NCBI GenBank assembly: GCA_036498205.1
Contig: DASXIC010000142.1
Span: forward strand, 1 to 27,219
Source of the DNA: AV69 sp036498205
Lineage (GTDB): Bacteria; Verrucomicrobiota; Verrucomicrobiia; Chthoniobacterales; UBA10450
Direction of reading: 5' to 3'
Length of the DNA stretch: 27,219 nt
The translations under genes and the position numbers were made by a program. The notes under the pieces are model-generated. The model worked only from the letters and a program-made list of their open reading frames with translations, made no database searches and was not told the origin of the DNA. Below, in pieces: positions 15,038 to 22,954 of this stretch; the first letter of the stretch is position 1; every line of letters begins with the position of its first letter.

Positions 15038-16345
15038 ATGGCTGCCTTACAAACAGACGCTGAGGCACGTGCGCGCACTCGCATCGCGTGGCGATTGTTA
15101 CCGTTCCTATTCCTCCTTTATGTCGCGAACTATCTCGATCGCACGAACATTGCATACGCCACGCTCGGGATGAAAGGCGACCTCGGCCTGACCGATTCGG
15201 TTTTTGGCACGGCGAGCGGGATTTTCTTCATCGGCTATTTCGCGCTGCAAATTCCTGGAGCGTTGTTGGTGGAACGTTGGAGTGCGCGGCGCTTACTGGC
15301 GCTAACTCTCATCGCATGGGGCGTGCTGACTACCTTGACCGCTGTGGTGCGCACGCCATGGCAGCTTTACGGCGCGCGTTTTCTATTAGGCGCGGCCGAA
15401 GCCGGCTTCTTTCCCGGCGTGATTGTTTACCTTTCTCATTGGTTTGTCTACGAGGACCGCGCCAAGGCAGTGGCCAGGTTTATGTCGGCCATTCCGGTCG
15501 CCTACATTTTCGGTGGACCACTGGCGGGAGTTATTCTTGGCATCCACTCATTAGGTATTCCGGGCTGGCGCTGGCTCTTCCTGCTGGAAGGAGTGCCGGC
15601 TGTTCTACTAGGAGTCGTGACGCTATTCATCTTACCCGATCGACCCGGCGAAGTTGGATGGCTTCAACCTGACGAGCGCGATTGGTTAGCAAGCCGGCTG
15701 GCTCAGGAACGACGGGTCAAAGCCAGAGTAGAGGAGATGACCATTTGGCGAGCGCTCCGACATCCGCCGGTCGTGCTCCTCATGTTGGGGTTGTTCTTTT
15801 GTTATACCGGCGGCTACATCTTTTGGTTCTGGATGCCGACAATTTTGCAAAGGCTCACCGGTTGGAGCACCCAACGTGTAAGTCTGGTCGGCGCCATTCC
15901 ATTTATTGTTGGCCTGATAGGAATGCTCGTCCTCGGCTGGAACTCCGATCGCACCCGCGAACGCCGCTGGCATTTCGCCATTCCGCAATTGACCGCCGCC
16001 CTCGCGCTTACCGCTTGGTTCTTTCTTCCGCATTCACATGTGATGCTCGTGACCGTCTTCTGTTTCGTTGCCTTTGGAACAATCGCTTATCTGCCATCGT
16101 TTTGGGCACTGCCTGGTTCCTTCCTTTCTGCTTCGGCGGCGGCGGCGGCGGTTGGTTTCATTAACTGCACGGCCAGCGTCGGCGGCTACTTTGGTCCGAA
16201 AATCTTCGGCGATCTCAGTCAGCACACCGGGTCATTCGATCACGGATTCACCTTCATGATCGTCTGCTGGACGGTAGCGTCATTACTCGTGCTGCTTTGT
16301 CCACGTGAACAAACGGGAGAGGGCGCAGCGGTACGAGCCACATAG
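15038..16345 (+). CDS. MFS transporter, anion:cation symporter (ACS) family
   Basis: A 435-residue inner-membrane protein with about 12 hydrophobic segments in two six-helix halves joined by a charged loop near residues 210-240. The start of the fold, LLYVANYLDRTNIAYATLGM, and the loop LVERWSARR match the ACS branch (organic-anion permeases such as tartrate, phthalate and hexuronate transporters). GARFLLGAAEAGFFPGVIVYLSHWF is the strongest family block. Substrate is not predictable from the sequence. ATG 15038 is chosen over an in-frame GTG at 15005 because the extra residues (SLRSTLCCG) are not typical and the ATG is preceded by a purine-rich CGGAGCG. It faces the CoA-transferase gene tail to tail with a 34-base gap. 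Confidence 0.88.
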   Translation: MAALQTDAEARARTRIAWRLLPFLFLLYVANYLDRTNIAYATLGMKGDLGLTDSVFGTASGIFFIGYFALQIPGALLVERWSARRLLALTLIAWGVLTTLTAVVRTPWQLYGARFLLGAAEAGFFPGVIVYLSHWFVYEDRAKAVARFMSAIPVAYIFGGPLAGVILGIHSLGIPGWRWLFLLEGVPAVLLGVVTLFILPDRPGEVGWLQPDERDWLASRLAQERRVKARVEEMTIWRALRHPPVVLLMLGLFFCYTGGYIFWFWMPTILQRLTGWSTQRVSLVGAIPFIVGLIGMLVLGWNSDRTRERRWHFAIPQLTAALALTAWFFLPHSHVMLVTVFCFVAFGTIAYLPSFWALPGSFLSASAAAAAVGFINCTASVGGYFGPKIFGDLSQHTGSFDHGFTFMIVCWTVASLLVLLCPREQTGEGAAVRAT

Positions 16346-16379
16346 GTCCGGGAGCGCCGGCCAAGCGTTGCAGCCCGAA

Positions 16380-17735
16380 CTAGCTCTTGAGCGCGACCTC
16401 AAACGGCGCACCGGTCTTCGCGCGGACTTCATCGACTGTGACGTCGGGATGTAGCTCAGTGAGGACGAGCCCGCCACCCTCCTTCACCTCGAACACGCAG
16501 AGGTCGGTGATGATGAGGTTGACGACTCCGAGGCCCGTGATCGGCAGCGTACATTGTTTCAAAATCTTCGGGCTCCCATCCTTGGAAGTGTGTTCCATTA
16601 CGGCAACGACGCGCTTCACTCCGGCGACAAGGTCCATCGCTCCGCCAGGCCCTTTGACCATCTTTCCGGGAATCATCCAATTTGCGATATCGCCCTTATC
16701 CGTTACTTCGAATGCGCCAAGGATGGCGAGGTCGATGTGCCCGCCGCGAATCATCGTGAACGAATCGGCGCTCGAAAAAAAGGCCGAGCCGGGCATGGTC
16801 GTGATGGTTTGCTTGCCGGCGTTGATCAGGTCGGCGTCCACCTGGTCCTCGGTCGGGAATGGGCCGATGCCGAGCAGGCCGTTCTCGGACTGCAACGTCA
16901 CGTTCATGCCTTCGGGGATGTAATTGGCGACGAGGGTCGGGATGCCGATGCCGAGGTTAACGTAGTAACCGTCGCGCAACTCTTTCGCAGCTCGCTTTGC
17001 CATCAAGTCGCGGATCGGGTTGTCTTTTTTTGCTGCAGCGCTGTCCTGGACAGTACGGAACTCGATGCGTTTCTCGTAGGTCGCGCCTTGGATGATACGG
17101 TCGACGAAGATGCCGGGCGTGTGAATCTGGTCGGGATCAAGCTCGCCGACCTCGACGAGCTGCTCGACTTCGGCCACGCAAATCTTGCCGCAACTTGCGA
17201 TCATCGGGTTGAAGTTGCGGGACGTTTTTCGAAAAATCAGGTTGCCTGATTTGTCGCCCTTCCACGCCTTCACCAGGGAAACTTCGGCCGTGATGCCGGG
17301 TTCGAGCACGTATTCCTTGCCGTCGAAAACTTTCGTCTCCTTGCCCTCGGTCAGTTTGGTGCCGAAACCGGTGCGGGTGTAGAATCCCGGGATTCCTGCG
17401 CCCCCTGCGCGCAACCGTTCGGCGAGTGTGCCCTGCGGGATGAGCTCAAGTTCGAGTTCGCCGCTGAGCACCTGGCGCTCGAACTCTTTGTTCTCGCCCA
17501 CGTACGAGGCCATGACCTTTTTCACCTGTCGTGTGGTGAGCAAAACCCCCATCCCGAAACCATCGACGCCGGCGTTGTTACCGACGATGGTGAGGCCCTT
17601 CACGCCGCTGTCGCGCAGTGCGGCGATGAGATTCTCCGGTATGCCGCAGAGACCGAACCCACCCGCCGCAATCGTCATGTTGTCGTGCAGCAGGCCGGTA
17701 AGGGCGTCGGTAGCGTTGGGATACACCTTGTTCAT
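16380..17735 (-). CDS. Succinyl-CoA:3-ketoacid CoA-transferase, fused A and B subunits
   Basis: It moves CoA between succinyl-CoA and acetoacetate or a related short acid, allowing use or activation of ketone bodies or short-chain acids. Residues 1-232 are the A module (AAGGFGLCGIPENLI; VGNNAGVDGFG; GGAGIPGFYTRTGFGT). Residues ~240-451 are the B module (GYYVNLGIGIPTLVANYIP, then SENGLLGIGP with the catalytic Glu284). Both domains lie in one chain, as in animal SCOT; many bacteria have two genes. Codon use differs from the neighbours: in its first 31 codons 25 end in G or C, against 17 of 31 in prpD. A 14-base dyad lies just before the start (17737-17750) and no Shine-Dalgarno sequence is seen. 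It is divergent from the methylcitrate operon, which suggests a shared short-chain acid theme. Confidence 0.93.
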   Translation of the reverse strand: MNKVYPNATDALTGLLHDNMTIAAGGFGLCGIPENLIAALRDSGVKGLTIVGNNAGVDGFGMGVLLTTRQVKKVMASYVGENKEFERQVLSGELELELIPQGTLAERLRAGGAGIPGFYTRTGFGTKLTEGKETKVFDGKEYVLEPGITAEVSLVKAWKGDKSGNLIFRKTSRNFNPMIASCGKICVAEVEQLVEVGELDPDQIHTPGIFVDRIIQGATYEKRIEFRTVQDSAAAKKDNPIRDLMAKRAAKELRDGYYVNLGIGIPTLVANYIPEGMNVTLQSENGLLGIGPFPTEDQVDADLINAGKQTITTMPGSAFFSSADSFTMIRGGHIDLAILGAFEVTDKGDIANWMIPGKMVKGPGGAMDLVAGVKRVVAVMEHTSKDGSPKILKQCTLPITGLGVVNLIITDLCVFEVKEGGGLVLTELHPDVTVDEVRAKTGAPFEVALKS

Positions 17736-17736
17736 G

Positions 17737-17750
17737 TAAAGTGAACTTTA
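17737..17750. promoter_or_regulatory. Inverted repeat at the CoA-transferase start
   Basis: TAAAGT-GA-ACTTTA is a perfect 6+6 dyad separated by two bases. It ends one base before the CoA-transferase start codon (ATG at 17735-17733 on the minus strand). It lies in the 130-base divergent region shared with prpD and occupies the place of the ribosome-binding site. It could be a small operator; no regulator gene is present in the window. Confidence 0.35.
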
Positions 17751-17865
17751 ACCATCGATTACACGAAGGCGCGCTCTGGAGCAACCGGCCGAATAGTTGA
17801 GCCAGATCAGCGTGCTGCTCTTGCCGATTCTGAATTCGTTTGCAGATTGCAGCTTCCATTTTCTT

Positions 17866-19254
17866 ATGACCAAAACGCTTGCTCATCAACTCGCTGAGTA
17901 CAGTTGTGCGCTCCGGTTTGACGATCTTTCGCCCGAGACGATCCACGAAGTGAAACGTCGTGTAATTGACTCAATCGGGTGCGCGTTGGGGGCATGGAAA
18001 GAGGAACCATGTCGAGTCGCGCGCGAGGTCGCGTGCGACTTTTCGGCGAAGCATGGCGCGACAATTATCGGAGCGAAGCATCCAGTCCCGCCGGATTGGG
18101 CAGCGTTCGCTACCGGCTGTTGCATTCGTTATTTCGATTACAACGATACCTATTTGTCCAAAGAGCCGGCACACCCGAGCGACAATATAGCCGCGGCCCT
18201 TGCGGTGGGTGAGAGCGCCGGGGCGAATGGCTCGGCCTTGATCACGGCGATTGCGCTCGCTTACGAGGTACAATGCCGGTTTTGTGACGCTGCCAGTTTA
18301 CGTGCCCGCGGCTGGGATCATGTGACCTATGGCGCGTTTTCCACTGCCGTGGCATCGGCGAAATTGATGCAGCTCGACCCCGAAAAAACCCGACACGCGC
18401 TCAATATCGCAGGTGTCGCCTGCGCCGCGATGCGCCAGGCGCGAGTCGGCGAACTTTCGCATTGGAAGGGTGTCGCGTTCGCGAACGCGGCCCGGCACGG
18501 GGTTTATTCGGCCATGCTCGCTCGCGCCGGAATGACTGGACCCGCGCCGATTTTCGAGGGCCAGATGGGATTCGAAAAACAGCTTGGCGTTTCGCTTGGC
18601 AACGTGGCCGAGAAATTCGCGGTTCCCTGGGTCCCTTCCGAAACAGGCCCGGCGTCGATGATCCTGAACACCAGCATCAAATATTGGCCGGCGGAGTATC
18701 ATAGCCAAAGCGCGATCGAGGCTGCTCTTTTCCTGCGCCAACAAATCGATAATCCGGCGCAGATTGTCTCGGTCGTGATCGAAAGTCATGACGCCGCGGT
18801 CGATATCATCGGGAGCGAGCCGGAAAAGTGGAAACCTGAGACCCGGGAAACTGCGGACCATAGTCTGCCATACATTACCGCCATTGCGCTGATTGATGGC
18901 GAAGTGGGCGAGGCACAATTTCAACACGTGCGGTTCGCAAACGAGGCAATTTGGAGATTCTTGGAAAATGTCCGGGTGGAACGCAATGCGGAGCTCAGTG
19001 GGCTATACCCGGGGGCGGTGGCAAATATCGTGCACATAACGCTAAAGGATGGCCGCAAGTTGACCAAGCGTGTCGATTACCCACTTGGCCACGCCAAGAA
19101 TCCGCTCTCCGACGTCGAACTGGAGGGTAAGTTCTTGCGATTAGTGCGACCGATTTTTGGCCGCGATCGGTGCGCGCACATTTTGGAACACACGTGGGCT
19201 CTCGAACGGCAGACCAATCTGCACCATTTGATGAAGCTAGTGCATATGCCGTAA
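17866..19254 (+). CDS. prpD: 2-methylcitrate dehydratase (MmgE/PrpD family)
   Basis: In the methylcitrate cycle it dehydrates 2-methylcitrate to 2-methyl-cis-aconitate. The 462-residue product starts MTKTLAHQLAEYS and shows the PrpD pattern: VIDSIGCALGAW, PPDWAAFATGCCIRYFDYNDTYL, HPSDNIAAALAVGE, LIKYWPAEYHSQSAIEA-like (SIKYWPAEYHSQSAIEAAL), and DHSLPYITAIALIDG. These blocks fit true PrpD better than the broader MmgE set, and the neighbours prpB and prpC confirm the pathway. ATG 17866 is chosen over an in-frame start at 17797, whose extra 23 residues are hydrophobic and not family-like. It heads the operon; prpB follows after 43 bases. No prpR regulator, acnD/prpF or prpE is seen here. Confidence 0.94.
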   Translation: MTKTLAHQLAEYSCALRFDDLSPETIHEVKRRVIDSIGCALGAWKEEPCRVAREVACDFSAKHGATIIGAKHPVPPDWAAFATGCCIRYFDYNDTYLSKEPAHPSDNIAAALAVGESAGANGSALITAIALAYEVQCRFCDAASLRARGWDHVTYGAFSTAVASAKLMQLDPEKTRHALNIAGVACAAMRQARVGELSHWKGVAFANAARHGVYSAMLARAGMTGPAPIFEGQMGFEKQLGVSLGNVAEKFAVPWVPSETGPASMILNTSIKYWPAEYHSQSAIEAALFLRQQIDNPAQIVSVVIESHDAAVDIIGSEPEKWKPETRETADHSLPYITAIALIDGEVGEAQFQHVRFANEAIWRFLENVRVERNAELSGLYPGAVANIVHITLKDGRKLTKRVDYPLGHAKNPLSDVELEGKFLRLVRPIFGRDRCAHILEHTWALERQTNLHHLMKLVHMP

Positions 19255-19297
19255 TGAATTCCTGCAAACGCCGAGCGATTCTTCCATTCGCTGCAAA

Positions 19298-20170
19298 ATG
19301 AGAGAGAGAACCAAAGCACGGCGGTTTCGCCAATTGATCGCCACTGATTGCCTGGCGATGCCAGGCGTTCCGAACGCTGCAATGGCGCGGCAGGTCGAAC
19401 AAGCGGGATTCGATGCGGTGTATATAAGCGGGGCCGGTCTTGCCAATGCGACCGCCGGAGTTCCCGATATCGGCTTGTTATCCTTGACTGAGGTCGCCCG
19501 GCTCGCCGGTTACATCGCAGAAGCGGTGACGATTCCGGCAATTGTCGATGCAGATACCGGATTCGGCGGCGCGGAAAATACGGCGCGAACGATTCATGAA
19601 TTGGAGCGGGCCGGTGTTGCCGGTTGTCATATAGAAGACCAGGAATTTCCGAAACGCTGCGGTCATCTCGCAGGGAAATCGATTGTCGATCTTGAAGAGA
19701 TGATTGGAAAAATCAAAGCGGCCGTTGCCGCCAGGAACGATCCGGATTTTCTGCTCATCGCCCGAACTGATGCCCGCGCCATCGAGGGTTTCGATGCGAC
19801 GATCAAACGCGCCTTGCGCTATGTCGCGGCCGGCGCCGACGCGATTTTTCCTGAAGCATTGCAAACGGAACAAGAGTTCAAAGATTTCGCGGCCGCAGTT
19901 CAGGTCCCGCTGCTTGCGAACATGACGGAATTTGGGAAAAGCCCACTCATGTCGATGGATGATTTACGGAAGTTCGGTTATCGGATGGTGATTTTTCCCA
20001 TGAGCGCGTTTCGCGTGGCGATGAAAGCGAGCGAAGAATTTTTGCGGCATCTAAAGGCACGCGGTTCACCGGCGGAATGGATTGATCAGATGCAAACGCG
20101 ACAGGAACTTTACGAGTTGCTTGATTACGATCCGAACGCGGAAGAATGGCTCGGTTATCAGCGCGAATAA
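19298..20170 (+). CDS. prpB: 2-methylisocitrate lyase
   Basis: It splits 2-methylisocitrate into pyruvate and succinate, the last step of the methylcitrate cycle. It belongs to the isocitrate lyase/PEP mutase superfamily. Key features are the Mg-binding DADTGFG (84-90), the catalytic loop KRCGH (119-123, Cys121), and LIARTDARAIEGFD. The 290-residue length matches known PrpB. The specific C-terminal block RMVIFPMSAFRVAMKA also fits PrpB rather than isocitrate lyase, which is longer. It is the second gene of the operon, 40 bases before prpC. Confidence 0.95.
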   Translation: MRERTKARRFRQLIATDCLAMPGVPNAAMARQVEQAGFDAVYISGAGLANATAGVPDIGLLSLTEVARLAGYIAEAVTIPAIVDADTGFGGAENTARTIHELERAGVAGCHIEDQEFPKRCGHLAGKSIVDLEEMIGKIKAAVAARNDPDFLLIARTDARAIEGFDATIKRALRYVAAGADAIFPEALQTEQEFKDFAAAVQVPLLANMTEFGKSPLMSMDDLRKFGYRMVIFPMSAFRVAMKASEEFLRHLKARGSPAEWIDQMQTRQELYELLDYDPNAEEWLGYQRE

Positions 20171-20210
20171 TTTGTCGCCTGGCCCAACCTCGATACACTG
20201 AATAAAGAGC

Positions 20211-21350
20211 ATGACCACTGAACCGAAACCAGCTTACAGCCCCGGATTGGCCGGCGTCATTGCGGGTGAAACAGAAATTTGCTGGGTCGATCCCGACGCT
20301 GGCTTGATGTATCGCGGCTATGACATCCATGACATGGCCGAAAAAGCTAGCTTCGAGGAAGTCGCTTATCTTTTGCTTAATGGGGACCTTCCGAATGTGG
20401 AACAACTGGCCAACTTTACACGCGAGATTGCCTCCGCTCGTGCGGTACCTGAGCAAGTGCTCGACGCTCTGCGCTTAATGCCAAAGAAAGCGCATCCGAT
20501 GGATATCCTGCGGACGGGCGTTTCAATGCTGGGCGCATTCGATCCTGAACTAAACGACAACTCACACGCCGCGAATATTCGTAAGTCAATTCGTCTCATC
20601 GCCAGAGTGCCGACCATGATCACCGATGGCTATCGAATCGCGCATGATGAGGATCTGCTCCCGGAAAGAGACGATCTCACGCTGGCCGGAAATTTTTTTT
20701 ACAAGCTCCGCGGCGAAGTGCCACAGGATTGGCAGATCCGGATGATGGACACAATTCTCATTCTCTACGCCGACCACGAGTTCAACGCTTCGACATTCGC
20801 GGCTCGAGTCACGGCCTCGACTCTGGCAGATATTTATGCGGCTGTGACAAGCGCGTGCGCAACCTTGAAGGGTCCGCTTCACGGCGGCGCGAATGAGGAG
20901 TCGATGCGGATGCTCGACGAAATCAAGACGCCTGATCGGGCGGAGAGCTGGCTCAAGGAACGACTAGCCAAAAAGGCGAAAATCATGGGATTTGGTCATC
21001 GGGTTTACAAAAAGGGCGATTCGCGCGTGCCGATCATGCGAGAGATCGGTCGCGATCTCGGGAAACGAGTGGGCAAGGAATCTTGGATCCCAATTTGCGA
21101 GAAGTTGGAACAAACGATGGAACGAGAGAAACAACTCTGCGCCAACGTCGATTTGTACGCGGCGCCAGTCTTCACGATGTTTGGATTCGATCCCGCTTTA
21201 AACACCCCGGTATTTGCCGCTTCGCGAGTTGCGGGCTGGTGCGCGCATGTGGTCGAACAACACGACCATAACCGCTTGATTCGCCCGCGATCCCTTTACA
21301 CCGGTCCGGAGTTGCGTCCGTATCCCGGCACCTCGGTAAACGGCGCGTAG
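20211..21350 (+). CDS. prpC: 2-methylcitrate synthase / citrate synthase
   Basis: It condenses propionyl-CoA with oxaloacetate to 2-methylcitrate and may also use acetyl-CoA. The citrate synthase fold is clear, with catalytic His224 (GPLHGGANE), His263 (MGFGHRVYK) and Asp314 (ANVDLYAAP), and the C-terminal Arg block EQHDHNRLIRPRS. At 379 residues it is the short, Gram-positive/PrpC type rather than the ~430-residue hexameric type. The N-terminus (SPGLAGVIAGETEICWVD) is the family start for methylcitrate synthases. Position after prpD and prpB supports the methylcitrate role. The thioesterase gene starts 6 bases after its stop. Confidence 0.94.
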   Translation: MTTEPKPAYSPGLAGVIAGETEICWVDPDAGLMYRGYDIHDMAEKASFEEVAYLLLNGDLPNVEQLANFTREIASARAVPEQVLDALRLMPKKAHPMDILRTGVSMLGAFDPELNDNSHAANIRKSIRLIARVPTMITDGYRIAHDEDLLPERDDLTLAGNFFYKLRGEVPQDWQIRMMDTILILYADHEFNASTFAARVTASTLADIYAAVTSACATLKGPLHGGANEESMRMLDEIKTPDRAESWLKERLAKKAKIMGFGHRVYKKGDSRVPIMREIGRDLGKRVGKESWIPICEKLEQTMEREKQLCANVDLYAAPVFTMFGFDPALNTPVFAASRVAGWCAHVVEQHDHNRLIRPRSLYTGPELRPYPGTSVNGA

Positions 21351-21356
21351 CGGCCG

Positions 21357-21818
21357 ATGGCACAATCGCTGCAGGAAAAATACGCGCCGAAAAATCTTTG
21401 CTTTGGTTGCGGTCCGGCGAACGCGGAAGGATTGCGCATCCGAAGTTTTTCAAAAGGAGATGAAGTGGTCGCGGAATGGATGCCGCAACCGAAATACGAG
21501 GCTTTTCCCGGAGTTTTGAATGGCGGCATTATTGGGACGTTGCTCGATTGTCACTGCAATTGGACCGGGGCGTGGCATTTGATGAGCAAAAGCGGAGCAG
21601 ACGCTCCGCCGTGCACCGTTACGGCAGATTACGCGATCAAATTGCTCCGCCCGACGCCGACTGCCGGTCCGGTTTTTCTGGCTGCCAAGGTTGTCGAATC
21701 GAGCAATGACCGTGCAATTGTCGAGGGAACTTTAACTGCTGGAGGAAAAGTGTGCGCGACCTGCCGTGGGACTTTCGTCGCAGTCAAAGAGGGGCATCCC
21801 GCATTTCACCGTTGGTGA
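21357..21818 (+). CDS. PaaI-type hotdog-fold acyl-CoA thioesterase
   Basis: A 153-residue single hotdog domain. The segment FPGVLNGGIIGTLLDCHCNWTGAWHL holds the family's conserved N/H-G-G...D pattern (usually HGG; here NGG with an Asp on the long helix). TVTADYAIKLLRPTP is the typical central strand of PaaI-like proteins. The N-terminal CFGCGPANAEGLRIR, a Cys-x2-Cys pair before GL-x-I, marks a common bacterial subgroup. It probably hydrolyses a short or medium acyl-CoA, perhaps releasing excess propionyl-CoA-derived esters and freeing CoA. It is last in the prp operon, 6 bases after prpC. Substrate is inferred from context only. Confidence 0.82.
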   Translation: MAQSLQEKYAPKNLCFGCGPANAEGLRIRSFSKGDEVVAEWMPQPKYEAFPGVLNGGIIGTLLDCHCNWTGAWHLMSKSGADAPPCTVTADYAIKLLRPTPTAGPVFLAAKVVESSNDRAIVEGTLTAGGKVCATCRGTFVAVKEGHPAFHRW

Positions 21819-21836
21819 CAACACGGTGGCAGCGAG

Positions 21837-22883
21837 TTACCGGCGTCGGTCTGGGCGGCGCATGTAAAGGTTCATGCTTCCGAAATCAATGACGGCATAA
21901 TTCATAGACAAAACTTCGATACCGAGGAGGCCTGAATTTGCCTCTTCTGCGACGTTGGAGCGCAAAATTTGAGCCGAGACGTCGGCCAGCGTTACGTCCG
22001 TGTAATGCACGATGAAATCGCCGACAGCGAGATCCTTGGCCGAACCGCCACTAATGGAGACGAGGTGCCCATAACCGAGGTCATATGCTAAACGCAGCGG
22101 AGCGGCGAAGACGCGTGCAGCAGCTCCAGCTTCTCGCCCAAGAAATGTGAAAGAAGCTCCAGTGCTGACCAGCAACCGGGTCGGGTGGCCATTTATCGCG
22201 GCATCGACTTCAAATTGATGGTCGCGCGTGAGTCGCATCGGAATCCGAGTGAATCCGCGATAAGACAGAAATGCTGCAAGGCGTTCGCTGGTGGCACCGT
22301 TCGGCCCGGCCGCATTTGTGTAAAGCATTTGGTGACCGCAATCGACTACCGCGCCGGTTCTCTTGAGCACGTCCGCACCGAGTAAACCGTTCACTGCCTC
22401 CATGTGGTAGTACGAACTTATTTTTCTGGTTTTCGCGCGCGGTATTAGTTTCGGCACAATCAGGAATTCGGGCGGTGTGAGCCACACCGCTTCGCGTGCC
22501 ACGAGAACTGGAATATCGGTCAACGTTTGATGACCGATTTGCAAGGCGCGCAATTTGGCGGCGCTGTAGGTGTCGGGTGTTGCACCCCAGACATTGCTGA
22601 CCCGTTCGTTTGTCGGGGTTGGCGAAAGGCCGTAAGTCCCGGCGCTCTCTCGATGAATAACAGTCGTCGGTGCACTGTTATCGATAACAAGATTCCCAGG
22701 TTTTCCGTTGATCCAGGTCGGCAGATAAAGATGATTACAAAAACGGCGTTGCAGTTTCGTCCCGTCAAATCCTTGCGTCGCATAAAACGATGCGAGCGAG
22801 CTCGGCGGCGCTTGTGCGCAGAGAGGCAACGTCCCGAAACTCAGGACGGCGGCCGTCGAGAGCGCGCCCAGGACACGCCACAT
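21837..22883 (-). CDS. Secreted two-lobed retropepsin-like protein with degenerate active site
   Basis: A 348-residue protein with a signal peptide (MWRVLGALSTAAVLSFGTLPLCAQA). The mature chain has two retropepsin-like lobes, each with the 'strand + D-T-G-A' site early and an LLG...V-x-D-x-G closing block late (VNGLLGADVLKRTGAVVDCG at about 164-183; SGLLGIEVLSMNYAVIDFG near the end). The catalytic motif in lobe 1 is VIDNSAPTT (Asp68 kept, Gly lost). In lobe 2 it is LVSTGASFT (Ser240 in place of Asp, T-G-A kept). The DNA at lobe 2 reads AGC, two changes from an Asp codon. Catalysis by the usual Asp pair therefore looks impossible; it may bind peptides or work differently. The sugar-dehydrogenase gene is 71 bases upstream in the same direction. 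Confidence 0.75.
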   Translation of the reverse strand: MWRVLGALSTAAVLSFGTLPLCAQAPPSSLASFYATQGFDGTKLQRRFCNHLYLPTWINGKPGNLVIDNSAPTTVIHRESAGTYGLSPTPTNERVSNVWGATPDTYSAAKLRALQIGHQTLTDIPVLVAREAVWLTPPEFLIVPKLIPRAKTRKISSYYHMEAVNGLLGADVLKRTGAVVDCGHQMLYTNAAGPNGATSERLAAFLSYRGFTRIPMRLTRDHQFEVDAAINGHPTRLLVSTGASFTFLGREAGAAARVFAAPLRLAYDLGYGHLVSISGGSAKDLAVGDFIVHYTDVTLADVSAQILRSNVAEEANSGLLGIEVLSMNYAVIDFGSMNLYMRRPDRRR

Positions 22884-22954
22884 GCGTAATTACTTATCGA
22901 ATCGATCTCGTATCGGCAAGACGAGTTTCAACGCAGCGCGGAACTGGCGACGGA

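Noticed and set aside
16554..17249. 231-codon plus-strand open frame inside the CoA-transferase gene
   Set aside because: It is antisense to a well-recognised enzyme, and its openness is explained by the high third-position GC of that gene.
21807..21828. CACCGT/ACGGTG inverted repeat as a terminator between the thioesterase and protease genes
   Set aside because: The 6-base stem has a 10-base loop and no T-run on either strand, and it overlaps the thioesterase stop codon.
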